Positions 43,017-52,178 of a DNA stretch of 64,000 bases are shown here, piece by piece. Both the position numbers and the translations under genes were made by a program. Positions within the stretch are counted from its first letter, which is position 1; every line of letters starts with the position of its first letter. Origin of the DNA: Paenibacillus humicus NBRC 102415. GTDB lineage: Bacteria > Bacillota > Bacilli > Paenibacillales > Paenibacillaceae. The stretch spans positions 26,607 through 90,606 of the forward strand of contig NZ_BIMD01000018.1 in assembly GCF_004000905.1 (NCBI RefSeq). Reading direction: 5' to 3'. Below the pieces are notes generated by a model. It did no database searches. It had not been told where the DNA came from and was given only the letters and a program-made list of their open reading frames with translations.

Positions 43017-44825
43017 ATGTTCCGGCTGGAAATGCCGGGCTGGATCAAGCAGAAGCTGCGGAAATCGCGGGTGAGCAGCATCCAGTCCATCGTCATCTGG
43101 TCCTTCTCCATCATGATCGTGGTCGCGATTACGACCGTAGCCGTCCTTCTCCACGAGAAATTTTCGGCTTCCACCGAGCGGAGCGCCTTTCTTGCCGCCA
43201 GGCAGACGGTCGACCAGGTCAGCTACAACCTGGAGGACTATATCAGCGGCATGGCCGGTTTTTACAGAGCCATCGAGGTCAACATGCTGAAGAACGGCGA
43301 ATGGGACGGCCAGCAGGTGGACAAGCAGCTGGACACGCTGATGGGCAGCCGCGACGACATCGTCTCGATCACGCTGTTCGACAGCGGCGGCAAGCTGCTC
43401 AAGAACCGTCCTGCAGCCGCTCTCAGGCCGAGCGCCAACGCGACCGGCCAGGGATGGTTCCAGGCGGCGGTCCGGGTGCCGGATCATCTCAGCTTTTCGC
43501 TCCCCCATATCCAGAATTTATACAAAGGCTCCTACCAGTGGGTCGTATCCATGAGCAAGCGGATCACCGTCGTCCGCGACGGCCAGCCGCAGGAGGTGAT
43601 CCTGCTCGTGGACATGAACTTCAAGCAGATCGACGAGCTGTGCAGCCGGATCAGCCTCGGCCATCGCGGTTATGCCTATATCATCGACGAAGGCGCAGGC
43701 AACATCGTCTACCATCCCCAGCAGCAGCTCATCTATATGGGGCTCAAAAGCGAGAATGTCGAGCAGGCGCTCGTCGCTTCTTCGGACTATGTGGAGGACA
43801 TGAACGGGAACAAGCGTCTCATCACCGTCAAATCCGTCGCCAATATCGGCTGGAAAATCATCGGGGTTTCGTACATGGACGATATCCTGACGAGCCGCGA
43901 GGAGGTCAACCGCTATCTCGTCCGCGTCGTGGCCGGCGTTCTCGTGCTTGTCGTGCTCGTCAGCATGCTGCTCGCGATGTCCATCGTCCGTCCCATCAAG
44001 CGCATGGAGCGGACGATGCGGGCCGTGGAGAGGGGCAACTTCGACGTGGAGCTGCCGGTCGAGGGGCCGCTTGAGGTGGAGCGGCTGTCTCGCCGGTTCA
44101 ACCTGATGATCCATAAGATCCGCCAGCTGATGAAGCAGATCGTCCAGGAGCAGGAATCGAAGCGCAAGCATGAGCTGGAAGCGCTGCAAGCCCAGATCAA
44201 TCCCCATTTCCTGTACAATACGCTGAACTCCGTCGTCCGCATGGCCGCGATGAGCCGGGGAGAAGAGGTCGTCACGATGATCACCTCGCTCTCCAAGCTG
44301 TTCCGGATCAGCCTGAGCAAAGGGCAGAATGTCATTTCGGCCCGCGACGAGCTTGAGCACGCCCATCATTATCTGGTCATCCAGCAGATGCGCTTCGGAC
44401 GCAAGTTCCGGTTCTCCATTACCGCTACCGAGGAAGCGGAAGCCTGCATGACGCCGAAAATCGTGCTCCAGCCCTTGATCGAGAACGCGATCGAGCATGG
44501 ACTGGAATATTCCGTGGAGGAGGGAACGATCGACATCTCCGCGGACGTCGTGGACGGGATGCTCGTGTTCCGGATCGAGGACAACGGAGCCGGGATGGAT
44601 TCCGTCAAGGCAGCCCTGCTGCTGCACGGAGCTTCCGTGCCGGATGCGGGGCGCGAGCCTTCGGCGACGGGCAAAGGCTCCGGAGTGGCGGTGAGGAACA
44701 TCCATGACCGCATCCGGCTTTATTACGGAGCGCCGTACGGCCTGGAATTCAAGAGCGAGCTGGAGGAAGGAACGGTCGTATGGGTCCGGATGCCGGCGAT
44801 CAAGGAGGTCGATGACCATGAATAG
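43017..44825 (+). CDS. YesM-type sensor histidine kinase
   Basis: A 602-residue membrane kinase: first membrane helix about 22-45, a large extracellular dCache-like sensor region, second helix about 300-325, then HAMP (SIVRPIKRMERTMRAVERGNFDVELPV). The His_kinase domain (PF06580) has H397 in QAQINPHFLYNTLNSVVRMA, and the HATPase domain has N-box LIENAIEHGLEY and DNGAGMD. It partners the preceding regulator. I use the ATG at 43017, spaced from GAGG; an in-frame ATG at 43005 overlaps the regulator's stop. Its 3' end overlaps the lipoprotein gene by 8 bases. Confidence 0.92.
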   Translation: MFRLEMPGWIKQKLRKSRVSSIQSIVIWSFSIMIVVAITTVAVLLHEKFSASTERSAFLAARQTVDQVSYNLEDYISGMAGFYRAIEVNMLKNGEWDGQQVDKQLDTLMGSRDDIVSITLFDSGGKLLKNRPAAALRPSANATGQGWFQAAVRVPDHLSFSLPHIQNLYKGSYQWVVSMSKRITVVRDGQPQEVILLVDMNFKQIDELCSRISLGHRGYAYIIDEGAGNIVYHPQQQLIYMGLKSENVEQALVASSDYVEDMNGNKRLITVKSVANIGWKIIGVSYMDDILTSREEVNRYLVRVVAGVLVLVVLVSMLLAMSIVRPIKRMERTMRAVERGNFDVELPVEGPLEVERLSRRFNLMIHKIRQLMKQIVQEQESKRKHELEALQAQINPHFLYNTLNSVVRMAAMSRGEEVVTMITSLSKLFRISLSKGQNVISARDELEHAHHYLVIQQMRFGRKFRFSITATEEAEACMTPKIVLQPLIENAIEHGLEYSVEEGTIDISADVVDGMLVFRIEDNGAGMDSVKAALLLHGASVPDAGREPSATGKGSGVAVRNIHDRIRLYYGAPYGLEFKSELEEGTVVWVRMPAIKEVDDHE

Positions 44826-45789
44826 AAGTTTGGCCGCGGCGTGCGGATGGCTGTCTCTGCTCTTGCTGGCCGCTGCCGCCTCGGGATGCGCGGGCGCCGC
44901 AAGCAAGGAGAAGCCTGCCGAAGCGCAGATCGCGCTCATCGCTCCGCAGAGAAGCGGGGCGCTTGCCGATTCCATCCGGCTTGGGGCGGAGGCGGCGGCG
45001 AAGGAATACGGCAGCCAGCTCCTCTATATGGACGCCAACGTCAGCGACTCCGGCGAGGAGGGCCAGCTCAAGGCTGCGCAAAGGGCGATCGCCCTGGGCG
45101 CGTCGGTCCTTCTGCTTGACCCCGACAGCGAGCAGCAGCTCCGGCTCATTGCCGCGGAAGCGGGCAAGGCGGGGGCATCGGTCGTGACGCTGAACGACAC
45201 CTACCCGGTCGAGGGGGTCGCGAGCAGCATATCGATCAACAACCGCGAAGCGGGAAGGATGGCCGGCGAGGCGATGGCGGAGCTGCTGCATGGCAAAGGA
45301 ATCGTTTCGCTGCTCGGCTCGGATTCCGCGGCTCCGGGATATGAGCAGCGGGAGCTGGGGGTCGTGGAGGCTTTGGGGAGACACAAAGAAATTACGGTGC
45401 ATACCGGCTATTCCTGCGGAAGCTCCCCGGACGGCTGCGCCGAAGCGGCGCGCCTGCTGATGGAGCAGGCTGACGGCGTAGTCGCCCTGCAGGAGCAGGG
45501 AGTGCTCAGCACCGCGCAGGAAACCGTGAAGCGGGGGCTGTCCAGCCGCGTCAAGATCGTCGGCTTCGGCAGCGAGGTTCCTCAGCTGGAGCTGCTTCAG
45601 GACGGAATCATCGACATTCTCGTCGTGCAGAGCGGCTTCAACGCCGGGTATCTCGGCATGCAGCAGGCGCATGAGCTGCTGGAAGGCGGCCATGCCGACC
45701 GCACCGTCACGCTGGATACGAAGGTCGTGAATCCGGACAGCATGTTCTGGATGGACAATCAGAAGCTTCTGTTCCCTTTCGTAAAGTGA
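44818..45789 (+). CDS. Sugar-binding lipoprotein, likely sensory accessory of the two-component system
   Basis: A 323-residue lipoprotein. The signal peptide ends in a lipobox (LLLAAAASGC), and the mature part is a type I periplasmic-binding-protein fold (IALIAPQRSGALADSIRLGAEAAAKEYG, LDPDSEQQL, VVTLNDTYPVEGVASSISINNREAGRMAGEAMAELL). Its ATG lies inside the kinase gene, nine bases after AAGGAGG, so it is translated with the kinase rather than with the transporter. In comparable Firmicute loci such a protein presents the sugar to the sensor kinase; that role is inferred here. It differs clearly in sequence from MglB downstream. Confidence 0.85.
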   Translation: MNRSLAAACGWLSLLLLAAAASGCAGAASKEKPAEAQIALIAPQRSGALADSIRLGAEAAAKEYGSQLLYMDANVSDSGEEGQLKAAQRAIALGASVLLLDPDSEQQLRLIAAEAGKAGASVVTLNDTYPVEGVASSISINNREAGRMAGEAMAELLHGKGIVSLLGSDSAAPGYEQRELGVVEALGRHKEITVHTGYSCGSSPDGCAEAARLLMEQADGVVALQEQGVLSTAQETVKRGLSSRVKIVGFGSEVPQLELLQDGIIDILVVQSGFNAGYLGMQQAHELLEGGHADRTVTLDTKVVNPDSMFWMDNQKLLFPFVK

Positions 45790-45814
45790 AAGGAGGATCC
45801 GAGCCGAATCACAT

Positions 45815-45845
45815 GAAGATTTTGATAAAACAGATGAAAATCTTC
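45815..45845. promoter_or_regulatory. Inverted repeat upstream of mglB (candidate operator)
   Basis: GAAGATTTT (45815-45823) and AAAATCTTC (45837-45845) form a perfect inverted repeat with a 13-base spacer. AATCTTCT recurs 13 bases on (45852-45859). It lies 65-95 bases before mglB, near a weak CATAAT -10 (about 45870), as expected for an activator site. Confidence 0.5.
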
Positions 45846-45909
45846 TATTCGAATCTTCTGCAAACCCTTTCATAATAAAGAGGAGAACAGAACCGGGAGG
45901 TCAAAGGAT

Positions 45910-46956
45910 ATGAAAAAAAGAGCGACATTGGCCATAGTGATGGCGGCGGTCATGGTTACGGCTGCGGGCTGCGGCTCGAACAACAACAGCGGCAGCGACG
46001 CCGGAAGCGGCAACGGCGGCGGCGACAAGCCGAAAATCGGCGTGGCGATCTATAAGTTCGACGATACCTTCATGACAGGCGTCCGGAATGCGATGACGAA
46101 CGCGGCCAAGGACAAGGCGGAGCTGGATATCGTCGACAGCCAGAATGCCCAGGCGACGCAGAACGATAAAGTGGATCTGTTCATTTCCAAGAAATACAAG
46201 GCTCTGGCGATCAATCCGGTTGACCGCACGGCAGCCGGCGTCATCATCGACAAAGCCAAGCCGGCCAACATCCCGGTCGTCTTCCTGAACCGGGAGCCGG
46301 TCGCCGAAGACATGAACAAATGGGATAAAGTCTACTACGTCGGCGCCAAAGCCGAGGAATCGGGCACGCTGGAAGGCCAGCTCATCGTCGACTACTGGAA
46401 AGCCCATCCGGAAGCGGACAAGAACAAGGACGGCATTCTGCAGTATGTCATGCTGCAGGGCGAGCCGGGGCATCAGGATGCCGAGCTGCGCACGAAGTAC
46501 TCCATCCAGGCGATCGAGGACGCAGGCATCAAGGTCGAGAAGCTGGAGCAGGATACGGCGATGTGGGACCGCACCAAAGGCCAGGATAAGATGCAGACTT
46601 GGCTCGCAGCCCGCGGCGACAAAATCGAAGCGGTTCTCGCGAACAATGACGACATGGCCTTGGGCGCGATCGAAGCCCTCAAGGCAGGCGGCTACTTCAC
46701 AGGCAGCAAGTTCATGCCGGTCGTAGGCGTGGATGCGACGGCCCCGGCCATTCAGGCGCTGCAGGACGGCACTTTGCTCGGCACGGTGCTCAACGACGCC
46801 AAAAACCAGGGCGCGGCTACGGTTGCGCTGGCGACGGCATTGGCCAAAGGCGAGACGCCTACGAAGGACAATACGGGCTACGACATTACGGACGGCAAAT
46901 ACGTCTGGATCGCCTACAAAAAGATCACCAAGGACAATGTAGCCGACGCTCAGTAA
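45910..46956 (+). CDS. mglB: Galactose/methyl-galactoside-binding lipoprotein
   Basis: A 348-residue lipoprotein (lipobox VTAAGC, C21) with a ribose/galactose-binding fold: KPKIGVAIYKFDDTFMTGVRNAM, LAINPVDRTAAGVIIDKAKPANIPVVFLNREP, EAVLANNDDMALGAIEALKAGG and VVGVDATAPAIQALQDGTLLGTVLNDAKNQG. These segments match MglB over its whole length, so D-galactose or D-glucose is the likely ligand. A hairpin after the gene may keep its mRNA above that of mglAC. It lies downstream of the YesMN-type system that probably controls it. Confidence 0.92.
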   Translation: MKKRATLAIVMAAVMVTAAGCGSNNNSGSDAGSGNGGGDKPKIGVAIYKFDDTFMTGVRNAMTNAAKDKAELDIVDSQNAQATQNDKVDLFISKKYKALAINPVDRTAAGVIIDKAKPANIPVVFLNREPVAEDMNKWDKVYYVGAKAEESGTLEGQLIVDYWKAHPEADKNKDGILQYVMLQGEPGHQDAELRTKYSIQAIEDAGIKVEKLEQDTAMWDRTKGQDKMQTWLAARGDKIEAVLANNDDMALGAIEALKAGGYFTGSKFMPVVGVDATAPAIQALQDGTLLGTVLNDAKNQGAATVALATALAKGETPTKDNTGYDITDGKYVWIAYKKITKDNVADAQ

Positions 46957-46988
46957 TTCTGAGTCTCCATGCAGGAAATAGAAACGCG

Positions 46989-47021
46989 AAGGGCTCGCGG
47001 CTTGAACAAGCGGGCCCTTTT
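46989..47021 (+). terminator. Partial terminator between mglB and mglA
   Basis: AAGGGC...GGCCCTT with an inner CTTG-aa-CAAG stem is followed by a short TTTT. It may attenuate rather than stop transcription. Confidence 0.55.
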
Positions 47022-47193
47022 GCTCTCTTGACGGGAGCCTGTCCCCGAGCGGCGATTCGGTCAGGCGATGAAATCGTCTTTTGCCGTCTTGCAGACGGCG
47101 GAGCCGTTCGACGCGTTCGCAGCCATGGCAGGCTGGAAATGGCCGGGCTGTGGCCCGCGCCAGAACCTAGAACGTAATCAAGGAGGTGCAGCG

Positions 47194-48705
47194 ATGATCA
47201 GCTCACCCTATTTGCTCGAAATGAGAGGCATATCCAAAGCCTTCCCCGGCGTGCAGGCGCTCGACAAGGTCAACCTCAAGGTTCGGCCCGGCACAGTGCA
47301 TGCGCTGATGGGAGAGAACGGAGCCGGCAAATCCACCCTGATGAAATGTCTGTTCGGCATCTACAAGCCGGATGAAGGAGAAATTCTCCTCGGCGGCGAG
47401 AGGGTGGATATTCCCAACTCCAAAGCTGCTCTCTCGCACGGAGTGTCCATGATCCACCAGGAGCTCCATCCCGTTCCGCATCGCAACGTCATGGAAAATA
47501 TTTGGCTGGGCCGTTTTCCGATGCACTGGCTCATGTTCGTGGACCACAGGCGCATGCTGAGCGACACGAAAGAGCTGCTGCAGGATTTGAACCTGGACAT
47601 CGACCCCCATGAGTTGACCGGGTCGCTGTCCGTATCCAAAATCCAGTCGCTGGAAATCGCGAAAGCCGTCTCCTTCCATTCCAAGGTCATCGTCATGGAC
47701 GAGCCGACCTCTTCCTTGACGGGCAACGAAGTCGAGCAGCTGTTCGAAATCATCCACAAGCTGAGGAGCCGCGGCGTTTCCATCATTTATATCTCGCATA
47801 AAATGGAGGAAATTTTGCGGATCTCGGATGAAGTCACCATTATGAGGGACGGCAAATACGTCGGCACCTGGGATGCCGAGGAACTGACGACGGATCTGAT
47901 CATCAGCCGCATGGTGGGCCGCGATTTGAGCGAGCGGTTCCCGGAGCGGTCGAATACGCCATCGTCGGTCATTTTGAAGGCCGAGGGGCTGACCTCCTCC
48001 AATCCGATGTCTTTCAAGGATGTAAGCTTTGAGCTGCGCCGAGGGGAAATCCTCGGAGTCGGAGGCCTGGTCGGCGCCCAGCGCACGGAGCTGATCGAAG
48101 CGTTGTTCGGCCTGCGGCATCTCAAGACGGGCACGATCTCCATCGACGGCAAGAAAGTAGCCATCAAATCGCCGGCTGACGCCAAAAAGCATAAAATCGC
48201 GCTCCTCACCGAAGAGCGCCGCACGACCGGCATTTTCCCGGTGCTATCCGTCTATGAGAACACGATTGTCGCCAACATGGGGCGCTACCGCAACGCCTTC
48301 GGCCTCATCGACGAGAAGAAGGGACGCAGGGAGGCGGCTGAGAATGTCGCCCGATTCCGTACGAAAACACCGAACGTGGACACGCAGATCCGCAACCTGT
48401 CCGGTGGCAACCAGCAGAAGGTGCTGCTCGCCAGATGGCTGCTTACCGATCCGGATATCCTGCTGCTCGATGAGCCTACCCGCGGCATCGACGTCGGGGC
48501 CAAATTCGAAATCTACACGATCATCGCCGAGCTCGCGAAGCAGGGCCGCAGCATTATCATGATCTCCTCGGAGATGCCGGAGCTGCTCGGCATGTCGGAC
48601 CGGATCATGGTCATGAGCGAGGGCCGGATGACCGGCATTCTCGACGGCCGCAAGGCAACGGAGCAGGAAATCATGCGCCTCGCCGCGCAGCAGCGGATGG
48701 CTTAG
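47194..48705 (+). CDS. mglA: Galactose/methyl-galactoside import ATP-binding protein
   Basis: A 503-residue tandem ABC ATPase of the sugar-import CUT2 type. Domain 1 has Walker A MGENGAGKST, LSVSKIQSLEIAKA (degenerate signature) and VMDEPTSSL. Domain 2 has a degenerate Walker A (GGLVGAQRTEL, lacking the lysine), signature LSGGNQQK and LLLDEPTRGIDVG. This asymmetry is normal for MglA/RbsA. The true start is the ATG at 47194 after AAGGAGG. It lies between mglB and mglC. Confidence 0.94.
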   Translation: MISSPYLLEMRGISKAFPGVQALDKVNLKVRPGTVHALMGENGAGKSTLMKCLFGIYKPDEGEILLGGERVDIPNSKAALSHGVSMIHQELHPVPHRNVMENIWLGRFPMHWLMFVDHRRMLSDTKELLQDLNLDIDPHELTGSLSVSKIQSLEIAKAVSFHSKVIVMDEPTSSLTGNEVEQLFEIIHKLRSRGVSIIYISHKMEEILRISDEVTIMRDGKYVGTWDAEELTTDLIISRMVGRDLSERFPERSNTPSSVILKAEGLTSSNPMSFKDVSFELRRGEILGVGGLVGAQRTELIEALFGLRHLKTGTISIDGKKVAIKSPADAKKHKIALLTEERRTTGIFPVLSVYENTIVANMGRYRNAFGLIDEKKGRREAAENVARFRTKTPNVDTQIRNLSGGNQQKVLLARWLLTDPDILLLDEPTRGIDVGAKFEIYTIIAELAKQGRSIIMISSEMPELLGMSDRIMVMSEGRMTGILDGRKATEQEIMRLAAQQRMA

Positions 48706-48724
48706 CAGAAAGGAATGAACGACT

Positions 48725-49780
48725 ATGAGCACGCAAATGAATACTCCAGCCAAGAAACCGGCCGGCCGGGCCGTCCTTGACTACCTGAAATATCTCGTCA
48801 CGCAGAGAGCGATCTTCCTCGTCCTGATCCTGCTGGTCGTGGCAATCGCGATCATGGACCCGAACTTCCTCGCCTACTCGACTCTGCGGGATATTCTGCA
48901 GCAGAATTCCACCCGGGCGATCATCGCTCTTGGAGCAGGCTTCATCCTCATTACAGGCGGCACCGACTTGTCGGCGGGACGGGTCGTCGGCCTCACGGCT
49001 GTCGTCTCGGCATCCATGCTGCAGATGGACAAATACGCGAGCAAGTTCTATCCCGACCTGCATGAAATTTGGATCGGCTGGCCGATTCTCATCGGCATCC
49101 TGGCCGGCGTGCTCGTCGGCTGCGTCAACGGCTTCATCATCGCCAAGCTGAAGGTGCCTCCGTTCATCGCTACCCTCGGCACCATGGTGGCGGTGTATGG
49201 ACTCAACTCGCTGTATTTCGACAGCGATCCCAACAACTCGCAGCCTATCGCCGGCTTGCGGGATGACTTCAAGAAGCTAGGCTCGGGTTATATCGACTTC
49301 GGAGGCGGCTACACGCTGCCGTATATTGTCCTGATCGCCATCGGAATCGGCATCGTCTGCTGGATTCTGTTCAACAAAACACGGCTGGGCAAAAACATGT
49401 ACGCCATCGGCGGCAACGTCCAAGCCGCACATGTATCGGGCATCAACGTTGCCCGCAATCTGATTTTCATTTATGCGATCGCCGGAGCCTTGTATGGCGT
49501 AGGCGGAGTCCTTGAGGCTGCCCGTACCGGCGGAGCGACGAACAACACCGGCAACATGTACGAGCTGGACGCCATCGCAGCCTGCGTCGTCGGCGGCGTA
49601 TCGACGGCCGGCGGCATCGGCACCGTGCCGGGCATCATGGCCGGCGTCCTCATCTTCGGCGTCATCAACTACGGCCTTACGTTCATCGGCGTCAGCCCGT
49701 ATTGGCAGCTGATCATCAAAGGGCTGATCATCGTCGCGGCGGTCGCTTTCGACATCCGCAAGTATGTAGCGAAACGCTAA
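48725..49780 (+). CDS. mglC: Galactose/methyl-galactoside ABC transporter permease
   Basis: A 351-residue polytopic membrane protein of the CUT2 permease family: FLAYSTLRDILQQNSTRAIIALGAGFILITGGTDLSAGRVVGL, GCVNGFIIAKLKVPPFIATLGTM, NKTRLGKNMYAIGGNVQAAHVSGINV (cytoplasmic coupling loop) and ELDAIAACVVGGVSTAGGIGTVPGIMAGVLIFGVINYGL. It is longer than RbsC and matches MglC. Last gene of the mgl unit. Confidence 0.94.
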   Translation: MSTQMNTPAKKPAGRAVLDYLKYLVTQRAIFLVLILLVVAIAIMDPNFLAYSTLRDILQQNSTRAIIALGAGFILITGGTDLSAGRVVGLTAVVSASMLQMDKYASKFYPDLHEIWIGWPILIGILAGVLVGCVNGFIIAKLKVPPFIATLGTMVAVYGLNSLYFDSDPNNSQPIAGLRDDFKKLGSGYIDFGGGYTLPYIVLIAIGIGIVCWILFNKTRLGKNMYAIGGNVQAAHVSGINVARNLIFIYAIAGALYGVGGVLEAARTGGATNNTGNMYELDAIAACVVGGVSTAGGIGTVPGIMAGVLIFGVINYGLTFIGVSPYWQLIIKGLIIVAAVAFDIRKYVAKR

Positions 49781-49808
49781 TCGGAATTCCGGCGTAGAGG
49801 AACGGGAG

Positions 49809-49834
49809 ACGGCAGCCATGCGGCTGCCGTTTTC
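49809..49834 (+). terminator. Terminator after mglC
   Basis: ACGGCAGCC-atgc-GGCTGCCGTTTT. Confidence 0.8.
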
Positions 49835-49917
49835 GATTATGGAGATCAATAGAGGTCAGCCTCTCCAAAGAATCAGGCTTCGACGAAAATGGCGATGGCC
49901 ACTTACAAGACTTGGGA

Positions 49918-49926
49918 TGGTATAAT
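49918..49926 (+). promoter_or_regulatory. Extended -10 promoter upstream of the amidoligase region
   Basis: TGG-TATAAT is a consensus -10 with a TGn extension; no good -35 is visible. Confidence 0.45.
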
Positions 49927-49968
49927 AAGGTAAAAGCATGCTGGAACCCTGGAGACAAGGAAGAAAAT

Positions 49969-50118
49969 ATGAACTTTTTCGGCGGCGGCGAAAAAACACG
50001 AGGGATTGAATCGGAAGGCAAAGAATCCTTTAAGGGACAACGATCTTCACAAACGGCTGAGAAGCTCGATAAAGAAGAAAGAATGCTTCTTCATGCAGGC
50101 AGGAGGTGCGATCGATGA
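49969..50118 (+). CDS. Possible small protein of 49 residues
   Basis: MNFFGGGEKTRGIESEGKES... is highly charged and follows AAGGA by seven bases and an extended -10 promoter by about 43 bases. It has no recognisable family and may be a leader peptide for the amidoligase gene or a chance reading frame. The remaining 90 bases before the amidoligase show nothing else. Confidence 0.25.
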   Translation: MNFFGGGEKTRGIESEGKESFKGQRSSQTAEKLDKEERMLLHAGRRCDR

Positions 50119-50206
50119 TGAGAGACAAAATTCCTCGTTAATCTCGAGGCCCGCCTTCCTATTTGGTTCTCTTATTAACCGGAGGATCAAAAAAAGGAGG
50201 AGAAGC

Positions 50207-51130
50207 ATGACAACGGACTTGGAAAACCAGTGGAAAGAGCTGCGTTTTGGAGTTGAAATCGAATTTATCGGAGGCAGGCCGCAGGAGCTGGAGCTGCTGC
50301 CGGGCTGGATCATGTCGCTGGACGAGAAGCAGATCGACGAGACCGGCATGAAGTCGGGCAGCGAGCTGAAGCCGCCGCCGCTGCGCTGGGAGGACCGCGG
50401 CCAGCTCCGCATCATGCTGGATCGGCTGGCCGCTCAAGGCGCCGCCGCGAACTGGAGCTGCGGACTCCATGTGCATGTGGAGCTGGCTGCATACGGCGAG
50501 AGCATCCTGCTGCCTCTTCTTGAAGCGGCGCTGCGATGCCAGGATGCGCTTGCCAGGCTGCTTGGGTCGAGTCCGCATCGAAGGCTGTACTGCCCGCCTG
50601 TCGCGAAGGCCATGGCCGAAGCATTCCGATCCAGCCATGATCCGCTAGCCGTCAGGCATTTCGGCAGGCCGCAATCGCATCGCTGCGGCATTAATATCCG
50701 GCCCTGGTTCGACATCGGAACGGTCGAGATCCGTTATGCCAACGGCTCTCTTGATTATGGGGAAATCATGCGCACGGTGGAGCTCTGCCTGCGTTTCGTC
50801 GCAGCCGTAGGAGCCGGAGCCGCTCTGCCGGATAATCCCGAGGAGCTGGCAGCCGCGCTGAACGCGCCGTTTGGCGGATATCCTCCTCCTATCGAGCCGC
50901 CGCGCTGGTTCAAGGAGAGAATGTGGCTGGAGGAAGCCATGATTCCCGTATTCACGCCTTTGATCGCCATGCTGGCGCCAGAGGCGGAGCTGCACCACAT
51001 CCTTCCCGTACCGGACGGTCTGAGAACGGTCATTGAATTTCCGGGAGGAGAGCAATGGGAATATGATTGGCGCCCCACGGCTTCGGGATGGGAAAGATTC
51101 CATCCAAATGAAAGAATCCAAATCCGATAG
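50207..51130 (+). CDS. Amidoligase family enzyme
   Basis: A 307-residue protein of the carboxylate-amine ligase/glutamine synthetase-like amidoligase family (PF12224 type). LRFGVEIEFIGG supplies the metal-binding E-x-E, WSCGLHVHVEL the conserved C-G-x-H-x-H, and HRCGINIRPWFDIGTVEIRYANGSLDYGEI the nucleotide/substrate Arg region. Such enzymes are predicted to form amide bonds using ATP, in peptide tagging or novel metabolites; few are tested. The ATG at 50207 follows AAAGGAGG. Usual neighbours (gamma-glutamylcyclotransferase-like or class II amidotransferase) are missing, and small unknown genes follow instead. Confidence 0.88.
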   Translation: MTTDLENQWKELRFGVEIEFIGGRPQELELLPGWIMSLDEKQIDETGMKSGSELKPPPLRWEDRGQLRIMLDRLAAQGAAANWSCGLHVHVELAAYGESILLPLLEAALRCQDALARLLGSSPHRRLYCPPVAKAMAEAFRSSHDPLAVRHFGRPQSHRCGINIRPWFDIGTVEIRYANGSLDYGEIMRTVELCLRFVAAVGAGAALPDNPEELAAALNAPFGGYPPPIEPPRWFKERMWLEEAMIPVFTPLIAMLAPEAELHHILPVPDGLRTVIEFPGGEQWEYDWRPTASGWERFHPNERIQIR

Positions 51131-51192
51131 ATTTCGATACAATCGATTCAATTCGAGAATGCAGACGCCTAGCAGCATGGGAGGGACGGAAA

Positions 51193-51477
51193 ATCAAGGC
51201 TCGTCATCTGGGGTATCTATTCATCATCCTGCTGTTGATGGCGGCTTTTACCGTACCGTCGGATGATGATTATCATCGTTACTTGAGCCAGGAGCATGGA
51301 GTCAAATGCCTGGTGTATGATCCGGAGTGCCTGCCGGGCTCCAAAAAATCCAGTTCGGAGCAGATTGGCAACTACATTGCGTACATGCAAGCGCGGACGC
51401 AGCTCGAAGACGGCGGCGAGATCAGCGTTGTAGGCATTTTCGGCCATTTTTTCGTTCTCGAGAATAACTTGAATTAA
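51193..51477 (+). CDS. Small exported protein of unknown function (start uncertain)
   Basis: The reading frame encodes KARHLGYLFIILLLMAAFTVPSDDDYHRYLSQEHGVKCLVYDPECLPG...VVGIFGHFFVLENNLN: a signal-peptide-like hydrophobic start, two Cys and a compact C-terminal segment, loosely like DUF4359 proteins. No ATG, GTG or TTG precedes the hydrophobic segment near a ribosome binding site. GGGAGGG lies seven bases before an ATC (51193), which would be a rare start. The first standard codon is TTG at 51235, which would cut the signal peptide and has no ribosome binding site. Confidence 0.5.
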   Translation: MKARHLGYLFIILLLMAAFTVPSDDDYHRYLSQEHGVKCLVYDPECLPGSKKSSSEQIGNYIAYMQARTQLEDGGEISVVGIFGHFFVLENNLN

Positions 51478-51549
51478 ATCGATGGATCATCCGCTTCCGG
51501 GCTATGCGGATGCGGCTTCAATTCAAGGACGAAAAAGGAGCGATTGAAT

Positions 51550-52158
51550 ATGGACATCGGCAAGAGGAAGGAAGAGCTGGCATCGACATGGAAAGAGCTG
51601 CGCGGCCAGCGCAGCCGGCTTCCGCTAGCTCCGGACGGAGCCGGAGGCAGCGGCGAGCTGGAACGCCTGCTTGATCGCGCCGAGGCGGAGCTGCTCGAAC
51701 CGGAGGCCGCCGAAACCGGCGGAGAGGAACGGCTGCGCCTGCTGGCGCTTGTGTCCGGCCTGCATCTGTGGAACGGCAGCCTGGATCGTTCCCATGAGCT
51801 GGCGCAGAATCTGGATACGACCGAAGGAAGCTATCTGCACGGGATGATGCATCGGATGGAAGGGGATTACGGCAACGCGAACTATTGGTTTCGTGTGGCC
51901 GGAGGCCATCCCGACGCGCAGCGGCTGCAGGCGGAGGCAATCAAGCTGGCTGACGGAGGCGGCATCGCGGATGAAGCGCTTGTCCGCAAGCTGAAGAGGG
52001 GCGCGGAATGGAATGCAGCCCTGTTGACGGATTTATCGGCGGCTTCGTCGCTGACCGGCCACGCCAGTCCCAAGACGCAGCTGCTGGAGCAGCTTCAGGC
52101 GCTGGAGCTGTCGGCCTTGCTGGACCGTCTGGCCGGGATTGGGAGCAGGTTGGCATAG
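51550..52158 (+). CDS. Conserved-looking protein of unknown function
   Basis: A 202-residue soluble protein. The central stretch GLHLWNGSLDRSHELAQNLDTTEGSYLHGMMHRMEGDYGNANYWFRVAGGHP is rich in His, Trp, Asn and Tyr and looks like a conserved functional core. I recall similar sequences annotated only as hypothetical in bacteria and fungi. The N-terminal 60 residues are charged and helical. The start is the ATG nine bases after AAGGAG. It is probably co-transcribed with the next 41-residue gene. Confidence 0.7.
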   Translation: MDIGKRKEELASTWKELRGQRSRLPLAPDGAGGSGELERLLDRAEAELLEPEAAETGGEERLRLLALVSGLHLWNGSLDRSHELAQNLDTTEGSYLHGMMHRMEGDYGNANYWFRVAGGHPDAQRLQAEAIKLADGGGIADEALVRKLKRGAEWNAALLTDLSAASSLTGHASPKTQLLEQLQALELSALLDRLAGIGSRLA

Positions 52159-52178
52159 CTTGCAGGGGAGGAAAAGAG

